Below are positions 1 through 6,933 of a DNA stretch of 19,369 bases, piece after piece; the stretch's first letter is position 1; every line of letters starts with the position of its first letter. Location: assembly GCA_016208805.1 (NCBI GenBank), contig JACQXL010000035.1, positions 1 to 19,369 of the forward strand, written 5' to 3'. A program made the translations under genes and the position numbers. Under the pieces are notes generated by a model. It worked only from the letters and a program-made list of their open reading frames with translations, did no database searches and had not been told where the DNA came from. Source of the DNA: Planctomycetota bacterium (lineage in GTDB: Bacteria; Planctomycetota; MHYJ01; JACQXL01).

Positions 1-195
1 CTGTCATTCTGAGCGAAGCGAAGAATCTACTTACGCTCAGGGTAAACTCCGTGAAGAATCTCCGTTTTATGCGTATTTGGGACGAGATTCTTCGTCCCGA
101 CACTCCGTGTCGGGACTCAGAATGACCATGCCATGCCGCATGGCGTGGCACTCTCCGGGTGGTCTTTTTCCCATTTCGCAAGAGTTCAGTAATAA
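1..195. repeat. MITE-like element fragment with nested GTCATTCTGAG repeats
   Basis: No gene is visible here. The right end, CATTTCGCAAGAGTTCAGT (172-190) followed by AATAA (191-195), is identical to the right end and target duplication of the complete element at 9295-9454. The left end must lie before the window or be lost. Inside, 3-30 and 88-125 are inverted copies of a stem beginning GTCATTCTGAG and containing the palindrome CCCGACACTCCGTGTCGGG. The same stem recurs at 13931-14110. This looks like a composite of non-autonomous repeats with no transposase. Confidence 0.6.
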
Positions 196-196
196 G

Positions 197-300
197 GAAT
201 AATCCGTAAAATCTGTGTAATCTGTGGTTTCAGTTGGGGGGCCGGCCCGGGCGGCAAACGGTGGCAACCGGCGGAGTAGAGCCACGGATTTCACGGATTA
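197..300. repeat. Imperfect inverted repeat (AATCCGT / ACGGATT arms)
   Basis: An arm at about 200-228 (AATCCGTAAAATCTGTG and onward) is an imperfect reverse complement of CCACGGATTTCACGGATT at 281-299, with a GC-rich loop holding a CCGGCCCGGGCGG stretch. Such AATCCGTGAAATCCGTGG-type repeats are scattered intergenic elements in many environmental genomes. No coding signal is seen. Confidence 0.45.
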
Positions 301-337
301 GGGACATACCGGTATGGGGGAGGGGACACCCCGGAGG

Positions 338-601
338 GGGACATCCCTGGAGTGTATAGTAGACACTACCCTACCGTCTATGGGACATACCCCTACCGTC
401 TGTGGGACATACCCCTACCGTCTGTGGGACATCCCCTACCCGTCTATGGGACATACCCCTACCGTCTATAGGACATACCCCTACCGCCTGTGGGACATAC
501 CCCTACCGTCTATAGGACATACCCCTACCGCCTGTGGGACATACCCTACCCGTCTATGGGACATACCCCTACCGTCTATGGGACATACCCCATACCCCCA
601 T
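338..601. repeat. 22-bp tandem repeat array A (12 units)
   Basis: Units begin at 338, 360, 382, 404, 426, 448, 470, 492, 514, 536, 558 and 580, an exact 22-bp period with no spacers. Most units read GGGACATACCCCTACC followed by GTCTAT or a variant. The first two are degenerate. The unit at 338 instead carries CCCTGGAGT, which resembles array B at 11082-11213. Because 22 is not a multiple of 3 and the unit has no stop in the sense direction, an open frame runs through the array. I regard that frame as spurious. Confidence 0.9.
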
Positions 602-643
602 TTTGGAGTAAAAGCGGGATTCGTGTTTACCTGTGTCCATCTG

Positions 644-660
644 CCCCGATTACATCGGGG
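644..660. other. Perfect hairpin between array A and ileS
   Basis: CCCCGAT, TAC, ATCGGGG forms a 7-bp stem with a 3-nt loop. No T-tract follows, so it is not a canonical terminator. It could be a short genomic palindrome or part of the array boundary. Confidence 0.4.
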
Positions 661-677
661 TCTGTGGTTGCAATTTC

Positions 678-705
678 TTGACTCCAGCCGGACATAATAT
701 ATCAT
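678..705 (+). promoter_or_regulatory. Possible sigma70-like promoter for ileS
   Basis: TTGACT (678-683) is followed after 16 nt by TATCAT (700-705), about 85 nt before the ileS start. The -10 box is poor. No T-box leader was seen: there is no obvious specifier hairpin, conserved T-box core or terminator stem in 700-789. Based only on matching two hexamers. Confidence 0.25.
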
Positions 706-789
706 ACCACCCTTGTAGTAAGCTGATTCAACAGATTAAACCGATAATCAGTTAAATCCGCTTAATCCGCTTACAAGAAAGTATAGAAT

Positions 790-3594
790 ATGAATTATAA
801 AGACACCATCAACCTGCCCCAGACCAATTTCTCTATGAAGGCGGAGCTGGTCAAGAAGGAGCCCTTAATCCGCGCCCAGTGGGAGAATGCCAAACTCTAC
901 GAGAAAATCAGGGCTAAAAGCAAGGGCAAGCCCAAATATATCCTGCACGACGGTCCGCCCTACGCCAACGGCGATGTCCATATCGGCACCGCCCTTAATA
1001 AGATTCTCAAGGATGTTGTGGTCAAATACAAAACAATGGCCGGATTTGACGCGCCATGCGTGCCGGGCTGGGACTGCCACGGCCTGCCTATCGAACACAA
1101 GGTTATGCAGGAACTCGGCCCCAAGGCCGCGTCCATGCCACAAAGCGAGATTCGGAATCTCTGCGAAAACTATGCCCGTAAATACATTGCTATCCAGCGC
1201 AGCCAGTTCCAGTCACTGGGCGTCTCCGGCGACTGGTTCAACCCCTACCTGACGCTCCATCCGCAATACGAGGCGGCCGTGGTTGATGTCTTTGCCCAAC
1301 TGGTGGCTAAGGGATTCGTCTGCCGTAAACTCAAACCTATCCACTGGTGTATGCACTGCGAAACCGCGCTGGCTGAGGCCGAACTTATCTATTCGGACGA
1401 GAAAGGGCCGTCCATCTATGTCAAATTTTCTACATCGCTCCTGGCTCACACCCTATCTAAAATACTTGATAGGCAATTAAAAATTATTCCTGTTTATTTT
1501 CTAATCTGGACAACTACTCCGTGGACTTTGCCAGCCAATGTTGCTATTGCTCTAAACAAAACCTTTGAATATGCTGTAGTAGAAACCAGCAATGAATATT
1601 TTATTCTTGCTCTTGGTTTAGTTACAAAAGTAATGGATATATTAAATATAAAGAATTACACAGTGATTGATAAAGTAATTGGTGATAAATTAGAAGGTTT
1701 GCACTATACTCATCCTTTTGGTCATGACTATGGTTGTAAAGCGATTCTGGCTGATTATGTCAGTTTAGAGGATGGCACCGGCATCGTACATATTGCCCCT
1801 GGCCACGGCGAGGAAGACTACGAAAGCGGATTGGAATATAATCTGCATATTGCTAGTCCGGTTGACAAGAGTGGCAGATTTACTAATGAGGCAGGGGATG
1901 TCTTACCGGGTATGAATGTTTTTGATGCAGATGACATTATCTGCAAGAAATTAGAGAAGGACAAACTTTTGCTCAAGAAAATGGAAGTAGTCCACTCATA
2001 CCCGCACTGCTGGCGCTGCAAGAAGCCGGTTATTTTCCGGGCGACCGAGCAGTGGTTTATCTCGGTTGACCATAACGATACCCGCCAGAAGGCGCTGGCC
2101 GAAGCGGATAAAGTCAAATGGGCGCCTGACTGGGGCAAGACCAGAATTACATCAATGCTGGCCCAGCGGCCGGATTGGTGCATCTCGCGCCAGCGCATCT
2201 GGGGCGTGCCGATTCCGGTATTCTATTGCGCCAAGTGCCGGACGCCTCTATTGGATAAGAAACTGCTGGACAAGGTCAAAGAGATATTCGTCAAAGAAGG
2301 CGCACAGAACTGGTTCACCCAGAAACCGGACTATTTCCTGCCCCAAGGAACAAAATGTCCAAAGTGTAGCGCAACCGAATTCATCAAGGAGAACGATATA
2401 TTTGACGTCTGGTTTGAATCCGGTTCGTCATTCCGCGCAGTATGTATGAACCACCCGCAACTGGGTTTCCCGGCCGACCTGTATCTGGAAGGCACGGACC
2501 AGCACCGGGGCTGGTTCCAGTTATCGCTCCTGCCGGCCGTGATGACCCAGTCCAAGGCCCCGTTTAAGACCGTGTTGACACACGGATTTGTTACGGATGA
2601 AGAAGGCGAAAAGGTGTCCAAATCCAAGGGCGGATTGTTGCTGGCTGATGAGATTGTCTCCAAGTTCGGGGCGGATATCGCCCGCCTCTGGATTTTCTCC
2701 ATCAACTTTACGGATGATATCCCGGTCTCTGCCAAGATACTAAAAGAGAAAGAAGACCCCTACCGGAAAATCAGGAACACCTTCAGGTATCTGCTGGGCA
2801 ACTTATCTGACTTTACCCCTGACAAGGATAAGGTTAGATATGCGGATATGCTGGAAATAGATAAATGGGCGCTCAACCGGTTGCACCGGCTGATTCAAGA
2901 CGTCACCGGCTATTACGAGTCCTTTGAGTTCTACCGGGCGTTCAAGGTCCTCTACCAATTCTGCGTGGTGGATATGAGCGCATTCTATTTTGATATATTA
3001 AAAGACCGGATGTATACGGCGGCGCGGGCCGGCCAGGCCCGCCGGGCCGCCCAGACCGTGATGCACCAGATTCTGACCGCGCTGACCCGGATACTGGCGC
3101 CGGTATTGGCACATACGATGGAAGAAATCTGGGCACAGATACCGGGCAATACGGACGCCCAAAGCGTGCACCTGTCCGATTTCCCCAAAGTGGATAACGG
3201 TTTAATCTCGGATGAAATAGACGCCAACTGGGCCAAGTTAATCAAGGTGCGCTCGGATGTGGCCCGCGAGATAGAGAAACTCAGACAGGATAAAACCGTG
3301 GGCAGTTCGCTGGAAGCGGTCGTAAAACTTACTTCCACAGATAATGAGTTGACCGGGTTCCTGCAAAAATACACCAAAGACCTACCGATGATATTCATTG
3401 TCTCGGAGGTAACACTGGAGACAAATACGGGTACTGACTGGGTCAAAGGCATAGATGTACCGGAATTATTAATCAATATCCAGAAAGCGCCTTATGAGAA
3501 ATGCGAGCGCTGCTGGAACTACAGCCCGACTATCGGTAAAGATACGAAACACCCGACTATCTGCAAGAAATGCGTGGAGGCATTATCCATATAA
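790..3594 (+). CDS. ileS: Isoleucyl-tRNA synthetase
   Basis: Cytoplasmic class I aminoacyl-tRNA synthetase that charges tRNA-Ile and hydrolyses mischarged Val-tRNA. Its 934 aa match the bacterial form (about 940). Visible in order: the HIGH-type signature HIGT at 64-67; the CP1 editing domain with WTTTPWTLPAN from 240 and GTGIVHIAPGHGEEDY further on; CxxC zinc pairs in the middle; KVSKS at 608-612 in place of KMSKS; the anticodon-binding helical domain; and a C-terminal zinc module with C905, C908, C925 and C928. The start is the first ATG of the frame; only a weak AGAAAG lies upstream. Bases of about 1440-1740 are strikingly AT-rich compared with the rest of the gene (see findings). The usual neighbour lspA is absent. 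Confidence 0.98.
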   Translation: MNYKDTINLPQTNFSMKAELVKKEPLIRAQWENAKLYEKIRAKSKGKPKYILHDGPPYANGDVHIGTALNKILKDVVVKYKTMAGFDAPCVPGWDCHGLPIEHKVMQELGPKAASMPQSEIRNLCENYARKYIAIQRSQFQSLGVSGDWFNPYLTLHPQYEAAVVDVFAQLVAKGFVCRKLKPIHWCMHCETALAEAELIYSDEKGPSIYVKFSTSLLAHTLSKILDRQLKIIPVYFLIWTTTPWTLPANVAIALNKTFEYAVVETSNEYFILALGLVTKVMDILNIKNYTVIDKVIGDKLEGLHYTHPFGHDYGCKAILADYVSLEDGTGIVHIAPGHGEEDYESGLEYNLHIASPVDKSGRFTNEAGDVLPGMNVFDADDIICKKLEKDKLLLKKMEVVHSYPHCWRCKKPVIFRATEQWFISVDHNDTRQKALAEADKVKWAPDWGKTRITSMLAQRPDWCISRQRIWGVPIPVFYCAKCRTPLLDKKLLDKVKEIFVKEGAQNWFTQKPDYFLPQGTKCPKCSATEFIKENDIFDVWFESGSSFRAVCMNHPQLGFPADLYLEGTDQHRGWFQLSLLPAVMTQSKAPFKTVLTHGFVTDEEGEKVSKSKGGLLLADEIVSKFGADIARLWIFSINFTDDIPVSAKILKEKEDPYRKIRNTFRYLLGNLSDFTPDKDKVRYADMLEIDKWALNRLHRLIQDVTGYYESFEFYRAFKVLYQFCVVDMSAFYFDILKDRMYTAARAGQARRAAQTVMHQILTALTRILAPVLAHTMEEIWAQIPGNTDAQSVHLSDFPKVDNGLISDEIDANWAKLIKVRSDVAREIEKLRQDKTVGSSLEAVVKLTSTDNELTGFLQKYTKDLPMIFIVSEVTLETNTGTDWVKGIDVPELLINIQKAPYEKCERCWNYSPTIGKDTKHPTICKKCVEALSI

Positions 3595-3706
3595 TGACTA
3601 ATGACGAAACCTTAATGACGAAAGAATACCCAATGACTTAATGACTAATTTGAGCATTAGGATTTTAGGCATTCATTCGTCATTCGTCATTAGACATTAG
3701 TCATTT
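3595..3706. repeat. Inverted repeat of AATGAC / GTCATT units between ileS and purN
   Basis: The left half carries repeated AATGACTAATGACGAA-like units. The right half (about 3668-3703) carries CATTCGTCATTCGTCATT and CATTAGTCATT, their reverse complement. The whole spacer between ileS and purN is made of this element and runs up to the purN ATG. It leaves purN without a recognisable Shine-Dalgarno sequence. Confidence 0.6.
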
Positions 3707-4297
3707 ATGAAAATTGCGGTTCTATTATCCGGCTCCGGTAGAACTTTACAGAACTTCATTGACAGCGGCATCAAGCCGGTAGTCGTTATCAGCAGTAAGG
3801 CCGGTGTCTACGGGCTGGAGCGGGCCAAGAAGCATAATATCCCCAATCACACCATCCCGCGGGCTGATTATAAAACCGACGCCGAGTTCTCCAAGGCGAT
3901 TACCGAAACATTGAAACAATACAAACCGGACCTGATAGCCATGGCCGGGTTTCTGAACCGCTACGAAATCCCGCCACAATATACCGGCAAGGTGATGAAT
4001 ATCCACCCGGCGCTGTTACCGGCATTCGGCGGCAAGAACTACTACGGCGACAGGGTGCATAAGGCAGTCATTGAATCGGGCGTCAAATTCTCCGGCTGCA
4101 CGGTCCATTTTGCCGATAATGAATATGACCGCGGGCCGATTATCGTCCAGCGGGTCGTGCCGGTAGCCGATAACGATACGCCAACCACACTGGCCGACCG
4201 CGTCTTTAGGGAAGAATGCATCGCATACCTGGAGGCAATCAGATTATTTGAGGCGGGCAAACTAAAGGTAGTCGGAAGACGAGTGATTAAAATATGA
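3707..4297 (+). CDS. purN: Phosphoribosylglycinamide (GAR) formyltransferase
   Basis: Transfers a formyl group from 10-formyl-THF to GAR in step three of de novo purine synthesis, in the cytoplasm. At 196 aa it is a normal length. The N-terminal nucleotide-binding strand and loop read VLLSGSGRTLQNF (residues 5-17). The catalytic triad of the family is in place: N98 and H100 in MNIHPALLPAFGG, and D141 in YDRGPIIVQ. The form with PAFGGK rather than PSFPG is a common variant. No Shine-Dalgarno is seen, since the spacer is an inverted repeat. The stop overlaps the next start in ATGA (4294-4297), implying translational coupling with the SurA-like gene. Confidence 0.95.
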   Translation: MKIAVLLSGSGRTLQNFIDSGIKPVVVISSKAGVYGLERAKKHNIPNHTIPRADYKTDAEFSKAITETLKQYKPDLIAMAGFLNRYEIPPQYTGKVMNIHPALLPAFGGKNYYGDRVHKAVIESGVKFSGCTVHFADNEYDRGPIIVQRVVPVADNDTPTTLADRVFREECIAYLEAIRLFEAGKLKVVGRRVIKI

Positions 4298-4914
4298 AAT
4301 GCGGTAAGCACCAAGCACCAAGCACCAAATTCCAAATAATCTCCAAGCACCAAATTCCAATGGTTAAATTTGGTATTTGGATATTTGGAATTTATTTAGG
4401 ATTTGGGATTTGGGATTTGGGATTTGCGCCAGCGGCGCTGGCGGCCAATCAGGTCGTCGCCCGGGTCAACGGTGAAATCCTGACCGAGCGCGAGGTCAAC
4501 CTATATGCCAAACTGTTTGAAACAGACCCCAAAAACGCCATCCAGATAGCCATCAACGACAAACTGATTCTCCAGGAGGCGCTGAAAGATAAAATCAAAG
4601 TTACGGCTGATGAGGTGGAATCCACCATTAAAGAACGGGTTGCCAAAATCGGGTTGGACCGGTTCACCAAGATAGTTCTTGAACCACTGGGTATGACGAT
4701 GGATGATTATCGCCAACTGGTCAGGGACCAACTCACCCGCGAACGATATATCCAGAGCAAAATCGGCGCGCCCAGTACTATAAACAAAAACGATAAGACA
4801 TTTATCATCAACAACTTCGTCTCGCCGCGCGAGATTAAGGAGTATTTTGAATCGCATAAGCAGGAATTCGCCACGCCGGCCCGGATAAAGACCCGGCAGA
4901 TTATCCTTAAATAA
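4294..4914 (+). CDS. SurA/parvulin-type periplasmic foldase, N-terminal domain only (decayed gene)
   Basis: 206 aa. Residues 52-206 match the N-terminal chaperone domain of SurA-like peptidyl-prolyl isomerases: VVARVNGEILTEREV, INDKLILQEALKDK, and a helix-rich stretch ending in EFATPARIKTRQIILK, which normally leads straight into the parvulin domain. The parvulin core is missing; a stop follows at 4912. A further stretch of the family's C-terminus continues in another frame to 5098. Residues 1 to about 48 are translated from the palindromic repeat at 4300-4430. M23 (4360) begins a leader-like segment, MVKFGIWIFGIYLG and onward, ending APAALAA/NQ, which resembles a signal peptide. ATGA overlap with purN supports translation from 4294. 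Probably a pseudogene, or at best an exported chaperone-domain fragment. Confidence 0.7.
   Translation: MKCGKHQAPSTKFQIISKHQIPMVKFGIWIFGIYLGFGIWDLGFAPAALAANQVVARVNGEILTEREVNLYAKLFETDPKNAIQIAINDKLILQEALKDKIKVTADEVESTIKERVAKIGLDRFTKIVLEPLGMTMDDYRQLVRDQLTRERYIQSKIGAPSTINKNDKTFIINNFVSPREIKEYFESHKQEFATPARIKTRQIILK
4300..4430. repeat. Palindromic repeat (AAGCACCAAATTCC / GGAATTT...TTTGGG arms)
   Basis: The left arm has tandem AAGCACCA and CAAATTCCAA units. The right arm has TTTGGAATTT and repeated GGGATTT units that pair with it. A relative of the same family lies at 11731-11840. This copy starts within 3 bases of the purN stop and is read in frame as the N-terminus of the next gene. Confidence 0.7.
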
Positions 4915-5098
4915 AACCGCAACCAGTTTCCTGATTATCAAGGTGGAAGACAAGGCAGACGAAACCTTTGCCACTGCGGACACGCCGGAAATCCAGGCCA
5001 GGATAAAGAAGGTTTTGGCCAACAAGAAAACCGCCGAAGGCATAGAGGAATTCAGGAAAGAACTGGTCAGCCAGGCGGATATCCAGATATTAAAATAA
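4913..5098 (+). pseudogene. C-terminal remnant of the SurA/parvulin-type gene
   Basis: In the frame starting at 4913 the translation includes FLIIKVEDKADETF and ends EELVSQADIQILK-like (FRKELVSQADIQILK) before TAA at 5096-5098. This matches the family's usual ending, where a parvulin domain closes with GYHIIKVEDR and is followed by a helix and VEIL. It is out of frame with 4294-4914, and about 70-80 residues expected between the two pieces (the catalytic parvulin core) are absent. A deletion with a frame change at about 4910-4930 explains both facts. Confidence 0.65.
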
Positions 5099-5118
5099 GG
5101 AGACCAGGAAAACAGGAT

Positions 5119-6606
5119 TTATTTCTTTCCGGGCTTCATGGTTTCCTTATAAAGAAATCTTACTATCTTCTTGAATTCCTGCCCTCGCTCGGCGAAGTTG
5201 CGGAACATATCAAAACTGGCGCAGGCCGGCGAAAGCAGGACGGTCTCACCCCGTTTGGCCCGCCGGCGTGCGGTCAGCACGGCCTCGCGCAGTGTTTTGC
5301 ACCGGGTTACCAACGAAGCAGGCAACAGCCGGGCAATCTTGGGCGCGGTCACGCCGATAAGTATTACACTTTTAACTTTGTCCCGTAAACGTATAATTTC
5401 TCTAGCCAGGTCATTTAAGGGTATCTTTTTATCGTAGCCGCCGGCAATGAGATGGATTATACCCGGCACAGCCCTGAGCGCACCGATGGTGGAAACCGGA
5501 TTAGTCGCAATAGAATCATTGTAATATTTCACCCCTTTGATTGAGCCCACGAATTCCAACCGATGCTCCACGCCCCGGAAACCCCTGATAACCTTTCTGA
5601 GATGATATGGCTTCACATTAAACGGAATGGTTGCGGCCAGGGCGGCCAGGATATTTTCCGTATTAAATGTACCCAGCAGTTTGGTATCTGAAACCGGGCA
5701 GATTTGACTGACCCGACCATTATCAGCAATGCAGAATTTATTATCTTTAATAAAAGCGCCGTTTCTAACCTTCCGCCGACGACTGAAGTATAAAACATCA
5801 CCCCGGGTAATACCCGACCAGCGCCGGACTTCGGCATCGTCAAGATTGAGAACCGTCCAGCCACCCGGCTTTTGGTAGCGGATGATATTCTTTTTGGCAT
5901 TGATATACTCAGCCATTGTCTTGTGGCGGTCAAGATGATTGGGCGAGATATTGGTGACAACGCTGACTGTCAGGGCGGGCGGGACAGACCGGATGTATTC
6001 CAGATGGAACGATGATAATTCCAGAACGACCAGGTCGTCCTTGTTGATATGGTCAACCCTTTCCAGCAGGGATTCGCCTCCGATGTTACCGCCAACCCAG
6101 ATACGAGGGATTGCGCATACCTTGGACGTGGTGTGTAGTCCCCTCTTGAGAGGGGTGGCTGCGAAGCAGACGGGGTGTGTTAAACCACACACCCCTAAAT
6201 CCCCTCTTGATAGAGGGGACTTTAGCATTTCGCCGAGCAGGGCGGTTGTTGTGGTCTTGCCGTTACTGCCGGTAACGCCGATAATCGGAGCCGGACACTC
6301 CTGGAGAAAACGGTTCATCTCGGTGGTTACAGGCACATTGTGCCGGCGGGCCAGTTTCAGGAATGGCGAATCGTGCGGCACGGCCGGGTTGACTACGACA
6401 AGTTCGGTATTAATAAAATCCTCGTTGCGATGCCGACCTAATATATATTTTATATTGGGGATGCCCTGAAGTTTCTTGATAGATTCACGCAGTTCGTGTT
6501 TGGGCCTTAAATCAGTAACGGTAACATTAAAACCCCGGCGGGCGAAATCGCGCGTGGCGCCCACCCCGCCCCCGAATAGGCCTAAACCCATTACGGTCGC
6601 TTTCAT
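5119..6606 (-). CDS. murD: UDP-N-acetylmuramoyl-L-alanine--D-glutamate ligase
   Basis: Cytoplasmic Mur ligase adding D-Glu to UDP-MurNAc-L-Ala in peptidoglycan synthesis. Visible: Rossmann-like N-domain GLGLFGGGVG (7-16); P-loop VTGSNGKTTTT (111-121); VGGNIG (171-176); SPNHLDRH, equivalent to the H183 region of E. coli; the carbamylated-lysine region YINAKKNIIRYQ; the C-domain GVEHRLEF and NDSIATNP; and LSPACASFDMFRNFAERG. It is 495 aa against about 440-460 in the family. Most of the excess, about 33 residues, is K129 to about S161, which is encoded by an inserted palindromic repeat. All core motifs on both sides remain in frame. Start is ATG; no Shine-Dalgarno is seen, but a perfect 14-bp palindrome lies at 6625-6638. 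Confidence 0.95.
   Translation of the reverse strand: MKATVMGLGLFGGGVGATRDFARRGFNVTVTDLRPKHELRESIKKLQGIPNIKYILGRHRNEDFINTELVVVNPAVPHDSPFLKLARRHNVPVTTEMNRFLQECPAPIIGVTGSNGKTTTTALLGEMLKSPLSRGDLGVCGLTHPVCFAATPLKRGLHTTSKVCAIPRIWVGGNIGGESLLERVDHINKDDLVVLELSSFHLEYIRSVPPALTVSVVTNISPNHLDRHKTMAEYINAKKNIIRYQKPGGWTVLNLDDAEVRRWSGITRGDVLYFSRRRKVRNGAFIKDNKFCIADNGRVSQICPVSDTKLLGTFNTENILAALAATIPFNVKPYHLRKVIRGFRGVEHRLEFVGSIKGVKYYNDSIATNPVSTIGALRAVPGIIHLIAGGYDKKIPLNDLAREIIRLRDKVKSVILIGVTAPKIARLLPASLVTRCKTLREAVLTARRRAKRGETVLLSPACASFDMFRNFAERGQEFKKIVRFLYKETMKPGKK
6131..6222. repeat. Palindromic repeat inserted in frame in murD
   Basis: 6187-6222 matches, inverted, 16667-16702 in the convergent intergenic region: 36 bases with one mismatch. 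Within it are hairpins CCCCTCTTGAGAGGGG (6140-6155) and CCCCTCTTGATAGAGGGG (6201-6218), and GGGGTGTG paired with CACACCCC. Both ends read AGTCCCCTC / GAGGGGACT. It encodes SPLSRGDLGVC and PLKRGLHTT in the MurD frame, peptides typical of translated repeats of this kind. Confidence 0.85.
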
Positions 6607-6624
6607 TATTTAGTTAGCCAGTGA

Positions 6625-6638
6625 GCCGGTTAACCGGC
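6625..6638. promoter_or_regulatory. Perfect 14-bp palindrome upstream of murD
   Basis: GCCGGTTAACCGGC lies 19 bases upstream of the murD ATG on the minus strand. It could be an operator or part of a small hairpin. Only the symmetry is seen, with no second copy in the window. Confidence 0.3.
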
Positions 6639-6645
6639 AAACCGT

Positions 6646-6837
6646 TTATTTATTCTGCAACGTCTTCTGAAGGTGCTCTTTTAGTATTTCGGCTTGTTCC
6701 AGCGATTTCTTTACATCCGGCTTCTTGTATTTTGACAGGATGAAATAGGCCTCGTGGTGGTCTATTATCGGATATGGCACGAAAATCATCACGATATCAA
6801 AAGGAAATATATGGATAAAAGGCGGTTTGACCGGCAC
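6646..6837 (-). CDS. Small unrecognised ORF, possibly a 5'-truncated gene remnant
   Basis: 63 codons from GTG. The N-terminal part is hydrophobic (PFIHIFPFDIVMIFVPYPII) and the C-terminal 25 residues are charged and helix-like (KKPDVKKSLEQAEILKEHL). The frame stays open upstream (YQTLKTIVPVK) until it meets a scattered repeat at 6864-6899, so the GTG may not be the original start. No Shine-Dalgarno is seen. It lies between the TPR/peptidase gene and murD on the same strand. I do not recognise a family. It could be a gene whose front was replaced by the repeat, or non-coding. Confidence 0.35.
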   Translation of the reverse strand: MPVKPPFIHIFPFDIVMIFVPYPIIDHHEAYFILSKYKKPDVKKSLEQAEILKEHLQKTLQNK

Positions 6838-6863
6838 AATTGTTTTGAGGGTCTGGTAACCTG

Positions 6864-6899
6864 GAGATTGCTTCGTCGCTCCGCTCCTCGCAATGACAG
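6864..6899. repeat. Scattered intergenic repeat (CATTGCGAGGAGCGGAGCGA type)
   Basis: Read on the minus strand it is the CTGTCATTGCGAGGAGCGGA sequence followed by GCGACGAAGCAATCTC, a repeat type seen between genes in many metagenomic assemblies. Single copy in this window, so the call rests on general recognition. Confidence 0.45.
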
Positions 6900-6933
6900 C
6901 ACGAAACTTTTGAGACAGCCTGAATCTGTGGTT

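Noticed and set aside
338..601. CRISPR array
   Set aside because: Units are directly contiguous with no unique spacers and no cas genes are present; the same holds for 11082-11213.
314..705. Open frames on both strands through array A
   Set aside because: Open only because a stop-free 22-bp repeat cycles through all frames; the translations are repeats of the DNA unit, with no ribosome site or family resemblance.
700..789. T-box riboswitch before ileS
   Set aside because: Too short, with no specifier stem, conserved T-box sequence or terminator/antiterminator pair.
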